Source: Pseudonocardia sp. MH-G8
GTDB lineage: Bacteria > Actinomycetota > Actinomycetes > Mycobacteriales > Pseudonocardiaceae
Assembly (NCBI RefSeq): GCF_002262885.1
Contig: NZ_NKYF01000006.1
Location: forward strand, 310,001-374,000
Reading direction: 5' to 3'
DNA: 64,000 nucleotides
Both the position numbers and the translations under genes were made by a program. Positions within the stretch are counted from its first letter, which is position 1, and each line of letters begins with the position of its first letter. The notes under the pieces were generated by a model. It did not search any database, was not told the DNA's origin, and saw only the letters and a program-made list of their open reading frames with translations. This document shows, in pieces, positions 32,632 to 41,491 of the stretch.

Positions 32632-33444
32632 TCAGCTCGCCGGACGCTCGTCCTGGGCGCCGGCAGCCGGGCGGGTCGGGTCGTACGGGTCCGCGGGCGG
32701 GTTCTCGCCGCGGATGCCGGCCACGAGCCGCGTGACGTCGGTCATGATCGCGGCTGTGGCGCCGTCGAGGGCGGTGCGGGTGCGGCGGCCGTCGCTCCAG
32801 GCCGAGAGGTCGACGGGCGGGCCTGCGACCACCGTGACCCGCCGGCGCGGGAACAGCCGCGGGCGGCCGCTGGAGGGCGGGAGGACCTCCTGCGTGCCCC
32901 AGTTCGCCACGGGGATCACCGGAGCGCCGGTCATCAGGGCGATCCGCCCGATCCCGTTCTTGGCCTTCATCGGCCAGCCGTCGGGGTCGGAGGTGTAGGT
33001 GCCCTCGGGGTAGAAGGCGACGATCTCGCCGCGCTGGATCGCCGCGACCGCGTCCTTGTAGGCGTCGGCCGCGCGGGAGGACGAGCGGTGGACGGGGATG
33101 TGCTTGCCGCCGCCGAGCACCGAGCGGACCACCGGCATGTTCCACAGCTCCGACTTCGCGAGGAACCGGGGCATCCGGCCGTGCGAGATCGTGAACGCCA
33201 CGTCGAAGATCGGGTCGGCGAACGACACGTGGTTGATGGCGAGCAGGGCGCCGCCGGTGCGCGGCAGGTGCTCGCCCCCGCGCCACGCGACCCGGGTGCC
33301 GAACATCGCGAACGGCCAGATCAGCGCGATCGCGACGCCGTACCAGAACCCCGAGTCGCGCCAGCGCCGGGTGACCGTCAACCGCAGCTTCTGCCACTCC
33401 GAGAGCGGTCGGGCCGCGGCCGGCGTCGGGCTCCCCTGCGTCAC
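32632..33444 (-). CDS. 1-acylglycerol-3-phosphate acyltransferase (PlsC family)
   Basis: 270 residues. The acyltransferase motifs are NHVSFADP (HX4D), FLAKSELW, YPEGTYT (block III) and VIPVANWGT (block IV). An N-terminal membrane helix (FWYGVAIALIWPFAMFG) anchors it to the inner membrane. It would acylate the sn-2 position of lysophosphatidic acid. The C-terminal 40 residues are Pro/Asp-rich and unconserved in appearance. Divergent from the lipid-modification operon at 33606. Confidence 0.92.
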   Translation of the reverse strand: MTQGSPTPAAARPLSEWQKLRLTVTRRWRDSGFWYGVAIALIWPFAMFGTRVAWRGGEHLPRTGGALLAINHVSFADPIFDVAFTISHGRMPRFLAKSELWNMPVVRSVLGGGKHIPVHRSSSRAADAYKDAVAAIQRGEIVAFYPEGTYTSDPDGWPMKAKNGIGRIALMTGAPVIPVANWGTQEVLPPSSGRPRLFPRRRVTVVAGPPVDLSAWSDGRRTRTALDGATAAIMTDVTRLVAGIRGENPPADPYDPTRPAAGAQDERPAS

Positions 33445-33605
33445 TGCGTTCTCCTCGCGCTCGTGTCGAACCCTCCGATCATCCCACCCCCGCCTGGACC
33501 GCCGGTGCGGTGTGGCCCGCTGTGACGTCGGTCCCAGGTCGTGAACCGCCCGGTACGGGGAGCCGAACGACCCGATGACACCCCGTCCCCACGTGAGGTC
33601 CGCCG

Positions 33606-34316
33606 TTGCCCCCGTCCCTGCCCCGTCTCGACCCGATCCCGCCCCGTGCCACCGACCCGCCCCCCGGCGTGGCGCTCGTGCTGCACGGCGGGCGCTCGCG
33701 CAGCACCGAGAGCGGTGAACGCAGCCGGTTGACGCGGCTGCGGATGCTGCCGTTCGCGCGCGGGCTCAGCAGCGCCGGGGCCGCGACCTACCTGCTGCGC
33801 TACCGCTACCGCGGCTGGAACGCCCCGCGCAAGGACCCGGTGCAGGACGCGCGGTGGGCGCTGGCCGAGATCGCCGCGCGGCACCCCGGCGTCCCCGTCG
33901 TGCTGGTCGGGCACTCGATGGGTGCCCGGGCCGCGCTCGCGGCCGCGGGCGGGCCCGGCGTGACCGCGGTCTGCGCGCTCGCGCCGTGGCTCGACGTCTC
34001 GGACCCGGTCGACCAGCTCGCCGGGCGGACCGTGCTCATCGCGCACGGTGACCGGGAGCGCTACACCGACCCGCGGGAGTCCTACGCGTACGCGGTGCGG
34101 GCGAAGCGGGTGACCGACCGCGTCGCCCGCTTCGACGTGCACGGCACGGGCCACTCGATGCTCGCCCGCGCCCGCGACTGGCACGCCCTGGTGCGCCGCT
34201 TCGTCCTCGGTGAGCTCGGGATCGAACCCGCGGACCCGCTGATCACGAACGCACTGCGACGACCGAGCCCCGAGGGCCTGTCCGTGGCCCTCCCCCGGAA
34301 CGGAGCCGACCGATGA
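33606..34316 (+). CDS. Alpha/beta hydrolase, first gene of the lipid-modification operon
   Basis: 236 residues. GVALVLHGG gives the oxyanion region, VVLVGHSMGARAAL the nucleophile Ser, LIAHGDRERYTDP the acid and HGTGHSML the His, so all three catalytic residues are present. Substrate unknown; membership in a lipid operon suggests an ester or thioester. TTG start with TGAGGT 8 bp upstream. The stop overlaps the next ATG (ATGA). Confidence 0.85.
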   Translation: MPPSLPRLDPIPPRATDPPPGVALVLHGGRSRSTESGERSRLTRLRMLPFARGLSSAGAATYLLRYRYRGWNAPRKDPVQDARWALAEIAARHPGVPVVLVGHSMGARAALAAAGGPGVTAVCALAPWLDVSDPVDQLAGRTVLIAHGDRERYTDPRESYAYAVRAKRVTDRVARFDVHGTGHSMLARARDWHALVRRFVLGELGIEPADPLITNALRRPSPEGLSVALPRNGADR

Positions 34317-35578
34317 CGAGCCGCCCCACCGCTGCCGTGATCGGCGCCGGCGTCGCCGGCCTGACCGCCGCGCACCTGCTGCAGCGCCGCTACGACGTCA
34401 CCCTCTTCGAGGCCGACCACAGGCTCGGCGGGCACGCGCACACGCACGAGGTGGTGAGCTCCGACGGCGGTACCGCGCGCGTCGACAGCGGCTTCATCGT
34501 GCACAACGAGCGCACCTACCCGACCCTGCTGCGCCTGTTCGCCGACCTCGGCGTGGCCACGCAGGAGTCGGACATGTCGATGAGCGTGCGCTGCGAGGGC
34601 TGCGGGCTGGAGTACGCCGGGGCCCGCGGGCTCGGCGGGCTGTTCCCGCAGGCGTCGAACCTGGCCCGGCCCGCCTACCTGCGGATGCTCGCGGAGGTGC
34701 TGCGCTTCCACCGGCACGCCCGGCGGGTGCTGGCCGACGAGCGCGCGGGCGACGTCACGCTCGGCGCGTTCCTCGCGATCGGCGGCTACTCGCGCTATTT
34801 CGTGGAGCACTTCATGCTGCCCGTGGTCAGCGCGGTCTGGTCGGCGGGCGAGACGGTGTCGCTGGACTACCCGGCGCGCTACCTGTTCACGTTCCTGCAC
34901 CACCACGGCCTGCTGGCGCTCGGCGGGTCGCCGCAGTGGCGCACGGTCGTCGCCGGCTCGCAGCGCTACGTGGAGCGCGTCGTGAAGGAACTGACCGCGG
35001 TGCACGTGGCCACGCCGGTGCGCGCGGTGCGGCGCACGGCCGAGGGCGTGGAGGTCCGCGACGAGGCCGGCGGGACGCACCGCGTCGACCGGGCCGTCGT
35101 GGCCACCCACCCGGACCAGGCCCTCACACTGCTCGCGGAGCCGACGGCGGCGCAGCGGGAGGTGCTGGGCGCGTTCACCTACTCCCGCAACACCACGTGG
35201 CTGCACTCCGACACCGGCGTGCTGCCGCGGCTGCCGGCCGCGCGCGCCTCGTGGAACTACCTCAAGCCAGCCTGCTCCTCGACCGACGCCCCGGTGCTGG
35301 TCAGCTACGACATGAACCGGCTGCAGCGGCTCGCGGAGCCCGACGACTACGTGGTGACGCTCGGCGGGCAGCGGCGGATCGCCCCGGAGCGGGTGATCGC
35401 GCGGATGGTCTACGAGCACCCGGTCTACACGCCGGAGTCGGTGGCCGCGCAGCGGCGGCTGCCCGCCCTGAACGACGGCGTCCTCGCCTTCGCCGGGGCC
35501 TACCACGGCTGGGGCTTCCACGAGGACGGCGCCGCCGCGGGCGTCCGCGCCGCGGAGTCGCTCGGAGCGGGATGGTGA
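34313..35578 (+). CDS. FAD-dependent amine-oxidase-type oxidoreductase (Rv0449c-like)
   Basis: 421 residues. An N-terminal dinucleotide fold (AVIGAGVAGLTAAHLLQRRY) is followed by the amine-oxidase-type body (GGHAHTHEV, DSGFIVHNERTYP) and a C-terminal FAGAYHGWGFHEDGAAAG that closes on FAD. In M. tuberculosis the equivalent gene precedes DUF1365 and a CFA-synthase-type gene, as here; the family is thought to act on fatty-acyl chains together with them. Starts by ATGA overlap with the hydrolase and overlaps the DUF1365 start. Confidence 0.88.
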   Translation: MTSRPTAAVIGAGVAGLTAAHLLQRRYDVTLFEADHRLGGHAHTHEVVSSDGGTARVDSGFIVHNERTYPTLLRLFADLGVATQESDMSMSVRCEGCGLEYAGARGLGGLFPQASNLARPAYLRMLAEVLRFHRHARRVLADERAGDVTLGAFLAIGGYSRYFVEHFMLPVVSAVWSAGETVSLDYPARYLFTFLHHHGLLALGGSPQWRTVVAGSQRYVERVVKELTAVHVATPVRAVRRTAEGVEVRDEAGGTHRVDRAVVATHPDQALTLLAEPTAAQREVLGAFTYSRNTTWLHSDTGVLPRLPAARASWNYLKPACSSTDAPVLVSYDMNRLQRLAEPDDYVVTLGGQRRIAPERVIARMVYEHPVYTPESVAAQRRLPALNDGVLAFAGAYHGWGFHEDGAAAGVRAAESLGAGW

Positions 35579-36312
35579 CCCCCACCCGCAGCGCCGTCCT
35601 CTACGACGTCGAGGTCCGCCACGTGCGCCGGCAGCGGATGTCCCGGGCGTTCTCCCACCGCGCGTACTACTGGCTCGTCGACCTCGACGCCCTACCGCGG
35701 CCCCCTCGCTGGCTGCGCCCGTTCGCGGGGTTCGAGTCGCGCGACCACCTCGGCGACCCGGGCCGCTCGATCCGGGAGAACCTGGACTCCTGGCTCGCGG
35801 GCCAGGGTGTGGACCTGCGCGGCGGCCGGGTGCTGATGCTCGCGAACGCCCGCGTGCTCGGCCACGTCTTCAACCCGATCACCGTGTACTGGTGCCACGA
35901 CGCGGCGGGCGTGCTCGCGTGCGTGGTGGCCGAGGTGCACAACACCTACGGCGGGCGGCACTGCTACCTGCTGCACCCCGACGACGCGGGGCGCGCCCGC
36001 GCCGCGAAGGACTTCTACGTCTCCCCGTTCCTCACGGTGGAGGGCGAGTACGCGATGCGACTGCCGGTACCCGGCGAGCGGCTGGCGCTGGCCGTGACGC
36101 TGCAGCAGCAGGGCGCCGCCGCCTTCACCGCCACCGTGACGGGGGCGCGCCGCCGGGCCACCCCCGCGGCGCTCGCGCGCCTCCTGCTGCGCCACCCGCT
36201 CGTCACCCACCGCACCACGGTCGGGATCCGCCGCCACGGCATCGCGCTGTGGCTGCGCGGGCTCCCCGTGGTCCCCCGGCCCGTGCACATCCCGCAGGAG
36301 GGCGTCCAGTGA
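35572..36312 (+). CDS. DUF1365 family protein (Rv0448c-like)
   Basis: 246 residues. Typical segments: YDVEVRHVRRQRMSRAFSHR, RVLGHVFNPITVYWCHD, EVHNTYGGRHCYLL, KDFYVSPFL. Biochemical function unknown, but it almost always lies between an FAD oxidoreductase and a CFA-synthase-type methyltransferase. The ATG at 35572 lies 4 bp after GGAG; the adjacent in-frame GTG at 35575 has a better spacing and overlaps the upstream stop, so either could be used. Confidence 0.88.
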   Translation: MVTPTRSAVLYDVEVRHVRRQRMSRAFSHRAYYWLVDLDALPRPPRWLRPFAGFESRDHLGDPGRSIRENLDSWLAGQGVDLRGGRVLMLANARVLGHVFNPITVYWCHDAAGVLACVVAEVHNTYGGRHCYLLHPDDAGRARAAKDFYVSPFLTVEGEYAMRLPVPGERLALAVTLQQQGAAAFTATVTGARRRATPAALARLLLRHPLVTHRTTVGIRRHGIALWLRGLPVVPRPVHIPQEGVQ

Positions 36313-37571
36313 CCACCTCGATGAGCAGACCCGTCACGTCCGTGCGCCCGGTCCCCCGGCCCGCCGAGGGCGTCTGGCCCGGCCTCGCCACGCCACCGCA
36401 CGCGCCGCTGAAGGCACGCATCGCCGAGGCGCTGTTCCGCCGCGCCGTGCGCACGCTGCCGGTGCGCGTGGTCTTCCCCGGCGGGGAGCGGATCGGGGCG
36501 GGCGACGCGGCCTCCCCGGTCATGCGGATCGTGGCGCCCGAGGCGTTCTTCCACCGCCTCGGTGCCGGTTCGAAGATCGGGTTCGGGGAGGCCTACATGG
36601 TCGGCGACTGGACCTCCAGCCGTCCGGCCGACCTGCTCACGCCGTTCGCGGCGCAGCTGTCGACGCTGATCCCGCCCGCCCTGCAACGCGCGTTCCGCCG
36701 GGTCGCGGAGGCCCGCAAGCCGGCCGCCGAGGCGAACACCCTCGACGGGTCGCGGGAGAACATCCACCGCCACTACGACCTGTCCAACGCGCTGTTCTCC
36801 ACGTTCCTCGACGAGACGATGTCCTACTCCGCGGCCTGGTTCGCCCAGGGCAGCGACGACCTCGCCGAGGCCCAGCTGCGCAAGATCGACGGCGTGCTCG
36901 ACATGGCAGGCGTCCGCGCGGGGCAGCACGTTCTGGAGATCGGCACCGGCTGGGGCTCGCTCGCCGTCCGGGCCGCTCAGCGCGGTGCGCGCGTCACCAC
37001 GCTCACGATCTCCGCGGAGCAGGCGCGGCTGGCCGAGGAGAGGATCGCCGAGGCGGGCGTGGCCGACCGCGTGCAGGTGCTGCTGCGCGACTACCGCGAG
37101 GCGCAGGGCAGCTACGACGCCGTGGTGAGCGTCGAGATGGTCGAGGCCGTCGGGGTGCGCTACTGGCCCACCTACTTCGCGGCGCTGGACCGGCTGCTGC
37201 GTCCGGGGGGCCGCGTCGGGCTGCAGGCGATCACGATGCCGCACGACCGGATGCTCGTTTCGCAGGACGACTACACCTGGATCTCCAAGTACGTCTTCCC
37301 CGGCGGGGTGATCCCGTCGGTCGAGGCGATCGAGGAGAACCTGCGCGAGCACACCGGGTTGCGCGTCGTCGAGCGTCGCAGCCTCGGCCCCGACTACGCC
37401 CGCACCCTCGCGCAGTGGCGCCACACGTTCCTCGACCGCTGGGACGACGTCGCAGCGCTCGGGTTCGACGAGACCTTCCGCCGGATGTGGGAGTTCTACC
37501 TCGCCTACTGCGAGGCCGGGTTCCGCGTCGGCTACCTCGATGTCCTCCAGTTCTCGTTCCAGCGCCGGTAG
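36309..37571 (+). CDS. CFA-synthase-type SAM-dependent fatty acid methyltransferase 1 (UfaA1-like)
   Basis: 420 residues. The N-terminal lipid-binding region contains GFGEAYMVGDW; then HYDLSNALFSTFLDETMSYS, the SAM motif VLEIGTGWGSLAV, and a C-terminal VFPGGVIPS plus WEFYLAYCEAGFRVGY. It methylates membrane acyl chains at a double bond. By gene order it corresponds to Rv0447c (UfaA1), reported to make 10-methylstearate (tuberculostearic acid); cyclopropane formation is the alternative. The GTG at 36309 overlaps the DUF1365 stop. Confidence 0.9.
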   Translation: MTTSMSRPVTSVRPVPRPAEGVWPGLATPPHAPLKARIAEALFRRAVRTLPVRVVFPGGERIGAGDAASPVMRIVAPEAFFHRLGAGSKIGFGEAYMVGDWTSSRPADLLTPFAAQLSTLIPPALQRAFRRVAEARKPAAEANTLDGSRENIHRHYDLSNALFSTFLDETMSYSAAWFAQGSDDLAEAQLRKIDGVLDMAGVRAGQHVLEIGTGWGSLAVRAAQRGARVTTLTISAEQARLAEERIAEAGVADRVQVLLRDYREAQGSYDAVVSVEMVEAVGVRYWPTYFAALDRLLRPGGRVGLQAITMPHDRMLVSQDDYTWISKYVFPGGVIPSVEAIEENLREHTGLRVVERRSLGPDYARTLAQWRHTFLDRWDDVAALGFDETFRRMWEFYLAYCEAGFRVGYLDVLQFSFQRR

Positions 37572-37579
37572 GAGTGCCC

Positions 37580-38938
37580 GTGCCCGTCGCCCCGCAGCTC
37601 GCCGCCCTCGTCGAGCGGATGCTCGGCGCCCCGTTGCCCATCCGGATCCGCGCCTGGGACGGCTCGGAGGCCGGCGCCACCGACGGCCCGGTCGCCGTGC
37701 TGCGCCACCGCCGCGCGCTGCGACGACTGCTGTGGAACCCCGGCGAGCTCGGGCTCGCGCGCGCGTTCGTGGCCGGCGAGCTGGACGTCGAGGGCGACCT
37801 CGCCGACGGCCTGTCCCGGTTCTGGCGGCTCGCGCGCGAGCACGGCGTCGCCCGTGCACGCCCCACCCGCTCCGACGCGCTCGCGGCGGCGCGGCTCGCG
37901 GCCCTCCTCGGCGTGCTCGGGCCGCGCCCGCGACCGCCTGCATCCGAGGCCCGGCTGGGCGGCGGGCTGCACACGCGCCGCCGCGACCGCGCCGCCATCG
38001 CCCACCACTACGACCTGTCCAACGCGTTCTACGCGTTCCTGCTCGACCCGCGGATGACCTATTCGTGCGGCTACTGGACGCAGCAGGCGTCGCCGTCCTA
38101 CACCCTCGCCGACGCGCAGCGCGACAAGCTGGACCTGATCTGCCGCAAGCTCGGCCTGCGCCCCGGGATGCGGCTGCTCGACGTGGGCTGCGGCTGGGCA
38201 TCCCTGCTGGTGCACGCCGCGCAGCACTACGGCGTGACGGCGGTGGGCGTCACGCTCTCGGCGCAGCAGCGGGAGTTCGGCCTGGCGCGGGTGCGCGAGC
38301 TCGGTCTGGACGACCGGGTGGAGATCCGGCTGCAGGACTACCGCGCGATCGAGGACCCGCCGTTCGACGCCGTCGCGTCGATCGAGATGGGCGAGCACGT
38401 CGGCGAGACCAACTACCCGGTCTACGCGAGCCAGCTGCACCGGCTGCTGGTGCCGCAGGGTCGGCTGCTGCTGCAGCAGATGTCGCGTGGCGTGGCGGGC
38501 ACCAACTCCGCGCCGGGCGGGGGCGCGTTCATGGAGCGCTACGTGGCCCCGGACATGTTCATGCGCCCGCTCGGCGCCACGCTCGACCTGCTGGAGGCGG
38601 CCGGTCTGGAGGTGGTCGACGTGCACGCGCTGCGCGAGCACTACGTCCACACGGTGCGCCCGTGGCTGGAGACCCTGCAGGACCGCCGCGACGAGGCCGT
38701 GGCGCTGATCGGCGAGGAGCAGTACCGCGTCTGGCGGCTCTACCTCGCCGGTGCGGCGCTCGCGTTCGAGGAGAACCGGATGGGCGTGCACCAGGTACTC
38801 CTGGTCCGCCCCGACGTCGAGGGCCGCTCCGGCCTGCCGCGCGCTCGACGCGACGTGCTGGGCAGCGACCCCGCCGCGGACCGGACCGCGGCGGGCAACG
38901 GTTCCCTGCGCGACGTCGTGCCAGCCCCGCGAGGATGA
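37580..38938 (+). CDS. CFA-synthase-type SAM-dependent fatty acid methyltransferase 2
   Basis: 452 residues, second paralog in the operon, differing clearly from the first. HHYDLSNAFYAFLLDPRMTYS and LLDVGCGWASLLVHAAQHYG form the SAM-binding core; MERYVAPDMFMRPLG follows. The N-terminus (RHRRALRRLLWNPGELGLARAFVAGELDVEG) is the usual CFA lipid-binding part. The GTG at 37580 has GTAGGAG 9 bp upstream. Two paralogs suggest two products or substrates. A variable tail of about 40 residues ends the protein. Confidence 0.9.
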   Translation: MPVAPQLAALVERMLGAPLPIRIRAWDGSEAGATDGPVAVLRHRRALRRLLWNPGELGLARAFVAGELDVEGDLADGLSRFWRLAREHGVARARPTRSDALAAARLAALLGVLGPRPRPPASEARLGGGLHTRRRDRAAIAHHYDLSNAFYAFLLDPRMTYSCGYWTQQASPSYTLADAQRDKLDLICRKLGLRPGMRLLDVGCGWASLLVHAAQHYGVTAVGVTLSAQQREFGLARVRELGLDDRVEIRLQDYRAIEDPPFDAVASIEMGEHVGETNYPVYASQLHRLLVPQGRLLLQQMSRGVAGTNSAPGGGAFMERYVAPDMFMRPLGATLDLLEAAGLEVVDVHALREHYVHTVRPWLETLQDRRDEAVALIGEEQYRVWRLYLAGAALAFEENRMGVHQVLLVRPDVEGRSGLPRARRDVLGSDPAADRTAAGNGSLRDVVPAPRG

Positions 38939-38942
38939 CCGC

Positions 38943-39749
38943 GTGCTGACGAACCTCGCCGTGACGGCCGCCGTCGTCGTGCTGCTGTTCGCGGCGGCAC
39001 TGCTGCTCGCCCTGGCGCGGGGCCGCCACGACGGCGTCGACGTCGTGTGGGGCGCCGGGTTCGCGGTGATCGCGGTCGTCACGCTCGCGCTCTCCGCAGG
39101 CGACGGCGACGCCTGGCGGCGCTGGCTCATCACCGTGCTGACCTGCGCGTGGGGCCTGCGGCTGGCCTGGCACATCGGACGCCGCAACCACGGCCGCGAC
39201 GAGGACCCCCGCTACCGCGACATCCTCGCCCGCGCGCCCGGCAGGCCCGTCCCGCACCTGGTCCGGAAGGTCTACCTCCCGCAGGCCGTGGTCATGTGGG
39301 TCGTCTCGTTGCCCGTGCAGCTGGGCCAGTACGGCACGGCGGGCGGCACGCTCGCGATCGCCCTGGCGGTGCTCGGCGTGGCGCTGTGGCTCGTCGGGTT
39401 CGTGTTCGAGACCGTCGGCGACGCGCAGCTCGCGGCGTTCACCGCCGACCCGGCGAACCGCGGGCGGGTCATGGACCGCGGCCTGTGGCGCTACACCCGC
39501 CATCCCAACTACTTCGGGGACGCCGCCGTATGGTGGGGGCTCACGGTCCTCGCCCTGCACCACCGCGCCGGCCTGGCCGGGCTGATCGGCGCGGCGCTCA
39601 TGACGTGGCTGCTCGTGCGGGGCACCGGCGCGAAGCTGCTGGAGTCGAGCATCACCGAGCGCAGGCCAGGCTATGCCGACTACGTCCGCCGCACGAGCGG
39701 GTTCTTCCCGCTCCCCCCGAAACGCCCCACCCCAGGAGGATCCGCATGA
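38943..39749 (+). CDS. DUF1295 membrane protein (steroid 5-alpha-reductase-like; Rv0446c-like)
   Basis: 268 residues, about six membrane helices beginning LAVTAAVVVLLFAAALLLAL. The C-terminal RHPNYFGDAAVWWG and GYADYVRRTSGFFPLPP are the DUF1295/isoprenylcysteine methyltransferase-like signature. It may reduce or remodel the methylenated acyl chain. The GTG at 38943 lies 4 bp after the CFA2 stop. Its stop overlaps the peroxiredoxin start (ATGA). Confidence 0.88.
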   Translation: MLTNLAVTAAVVVLLFAAALLLALARGRHDGVDVVWGAGFAVIAVVTLALSAGDGDAWRRWLITVLTCAWGLRLAWHIGRRNHGRDEDPRYRDILARAPGRPVPHLVRKVYLPQAVVMWVVSLPVQLGQYGTAGGTLAIALAVLGVALWLVGFVFETVGDAQLAAFTADPANRGRVMDRGLWRYTRHPNYFGDAAVWWGLTVLALHHRAGLAGLIGAALMTWLLVRGTGAKLLESSITERRPGYADYVRRTSGFFPLPPKRPTPGGSA

Positions 39750-40210
39750 TCGTCGGCGACCACGTCGAGGACTTCGAGCTGCAGGACGAGACGGGCACGC
39801 CGCGCCGGCTGAGCAGCCTGCTCGCACACGGCCCCGTCGTGCTCTTCTTCTACCCGATCGCCTCCAGCGGCGGCTGCACGCAGGAGGCCTGCCACTTCCG
39901 CGACCTGGCCGCCGAGTTCGCTGCCGCGGGCGCCCGGCCGGTGGGGATCAGCAGCGACGACGTCAGCAAGCAGCACGCCTTCGCCACCGCCCACACGCTC
40001 GGCTACCCGCTGCTGTCCGACGACGGCAACCGCGTGGCGAAGCACCTCGGGGCCTACCGCTGGTTCCTGCCCGGCGGCCTGCACACCCGTCGCATGACCT
40101 TCGTGATCAGCCCGGACCGGCGGATCCGCCACGTGGTGGCCAGCGAGCGGTCGATGACGGCGCACGCCGACGCGGCCCTCGAGGCGCTGCGGCAGGAGGC
40201 GGCGGCGTGA
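39746..40210 (+). CDS. Peroxiredoxin, Bcp/AhpC-TSA type
   Basis: 154 residues, thioredoxin fold. FFYPIASSGGCTQEACHFRD contains the peroxidatic Cys in the place of the usual TPGCTxEAC, with the resolving Cys five residues on. It would reduce lipid or other hydroperoxides. AGGAGG lies 6 bp before the ATG, and ATGA couples it to DUF1295. A peroxidase inside a lipid-modification operon suggests defence against lipid oxidation. Confidence 0.88.
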   Translation: MIVGDHVEDFELQDETGTPRRLSSLLAHGPVVLFFYPIASSGGCTQEACHFRDLAAEFAAAGARPVGISSDDVSKQHAFATAHTLGYPLLSDDGNRVAKHLGAYRWFLPGGLHTRRMTFVISPDRRIRHVVASERSMTAHADAALEALRQEAAA

Positions 40211-40659
40211 CCGGGGACGCCACCATCGCCGGACGCACCGTCTCGGCCGGCACGGTCGTCGCCGCCCCGCCGGAGGAGGTGTTCGCGCTGCTGGCGAACC
40301 CGCACCGCCACCACGAGTTCGACGGCTCCGGCACGGTGCGCGGCGCGGTGTCCGGTCCGGAGCGGCTCGCGCTCGGCGACCGCTTCGGCATGGACATGAA
40401 GATCAAGGTTCCCTACCGGATCACGAACCGGGTGGTGGAGTTCGAGCCCGACCGCCGCATCGGCTGGTGCCACCCCGCGAAGGCGATCTGGCGCTACGAG
40501 CTCGAGCCGGCGCCCGGCGGCACCCGGATCACCGAGACCTTCGACTACAGCGGCTCGCCGGTGGCGAAGGGCATGGAGCTGCTCGGCTTCCCGAAGGGCA
40601 ACGCGAAGTCGATCAGGGAAACCCTGAGAAGGTTGGAGGAGATCTTCGGACCTTCCTGA
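40207..40659 (+). CDS. SRPBCC family protein (polyketide cyclase/START-like)
   Basis: 150 residues. VVAAPPEEVFALLANPHRHHEFDGSG is the typical SRPBCC start; a beta-sheet with a central WRYELEPAPGGTRITETFDY and a long C-terminal helix complete the cavity fold that binds hydrophobic ligands. It is the last gene of the lipid operon, joined by GTGA overlap, so the ligand may be a lipid. It faces the carbohydrate ABC permease tail to tail 12 bp away. Confidence 0.85.
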   Translation: MTGDATIAGRTVSAGTVVAAPPEEVFALLANPHRHHEFDGSGTVRGAVSGPERLALGDRFGMDMKIKVPYRITNRVVEFEPDRRIGWCHPAKAIWRYELEPAPGGTRITETFDYSGSPVAKGMELLGFPKGNAKSIRETLRRLEEIFGPS

Positions 40660-40671
40660 AGCACCTTGGTC

Positions 40672-41490
40672 TTATTTGTTCGAACCCACCAGTAGCCCGG
40701 ACACGAACTGCTTCTGGAACGCGAAGAACACGATCGCCGTCGGCACCGAGGCCACCAGTGACCCGGCGGCGATCACGTTCCACGAGTTCGAGTAGCCGCC
40801 CTGCAGGTTCAGCAGCGCTGCCGTGATCGGGAACTTGGTGTCGGTCTGCAGCACCGTCATCGCCCAGATCAGATCGTTGTAGATCCAGGTCGTGGCCAGC
40901 GCGGCGAGGGCGGCCAGCGCCGGCCTGCACAACGGCAGCACGATGCTCCAGAAGGTGCGCCCGGCGCCGGAGCCGTCCAGCAGGGCGGCCTCGAACACCT
41001 CGGTGGGCAGGGAGCGCATGAACCCGTGCAGGACGAACGTGTAGAACCCCAGACCGAACCCGACCTGCACCACGACCAGCGCGAACAGCGTGTCGTAGAT
41101 CCCCAGGCTCTGCGTGATCCGCGAGACCGGGATCAGCAGGATCTGGGGCGGCAGCAGGTTGCCGGCGAGCATCACGAGCAGGATCGTGCGCCGCGCCGGG
41201 ATGCGGTAGCGCGAGAGCGCGTACGCCCCCACCGCGGCCAGCGCGAGCGACAGCAGCACCGCGGACACGGTGACGACGCCGCTGTTCAGCAGCGCGGTGG
41301 CCACGGCGCCCCCGGCGAGGGCGGTGGCGAACCCCTCGAACGAGATGCCGGTCGGCAGGGCCCCGAGGCCGCGGGTGGCGATGTCGTCGAACTCGCGCAG
41401 GGACACGAACACGACGAAGACGATCGGCGCCAGCCACAGCAACGTGAACGGGACCATCACGACGTGGAACCACGGCGAGCGAGTGCGCAT
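40672..41490 (-). CDS. Carbohydrate ABC transporter permease (MalG-type)
   Basis: 272 residues, six predicted membrane spans; EVFEAALLDGSGAGRTFWSI is the EAA loop that contacts the ATPase. It pairs with the MalF-type permease immediately upstream (1-bp gap) to form the sugar channel. The start is ATG at 41490. No ATPase gene is present in the operon, so a shared MsiK-type ATPase elsewhere is likely. Confidence 0.93.
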   Translation of the reverse strand: MRTRSPWFHVVMVPFTLLWLAPIVFVVFVSLREFDDIATRGLGALPTGISFEGFATALAGGAVATALLNSGVVTVSAVLLSLALAAVGAYALSRYRIPARRTILLVMLAGNLLPPQILLIPVSRITQSLGIYDTLFALVVVQVGFGLGFYTFVLHGFMRSLPTEVFEAALLDGSGAGRTFWSIVLPLCRPALAALAALATTWIYNDLIWAMTVLQTDTKFPITAALLNLQGGYSNSWNVIAAGSLVASVPTAIVFFAFQKQFVSGLLVGSNK

Positions 41491-41491
41491 C

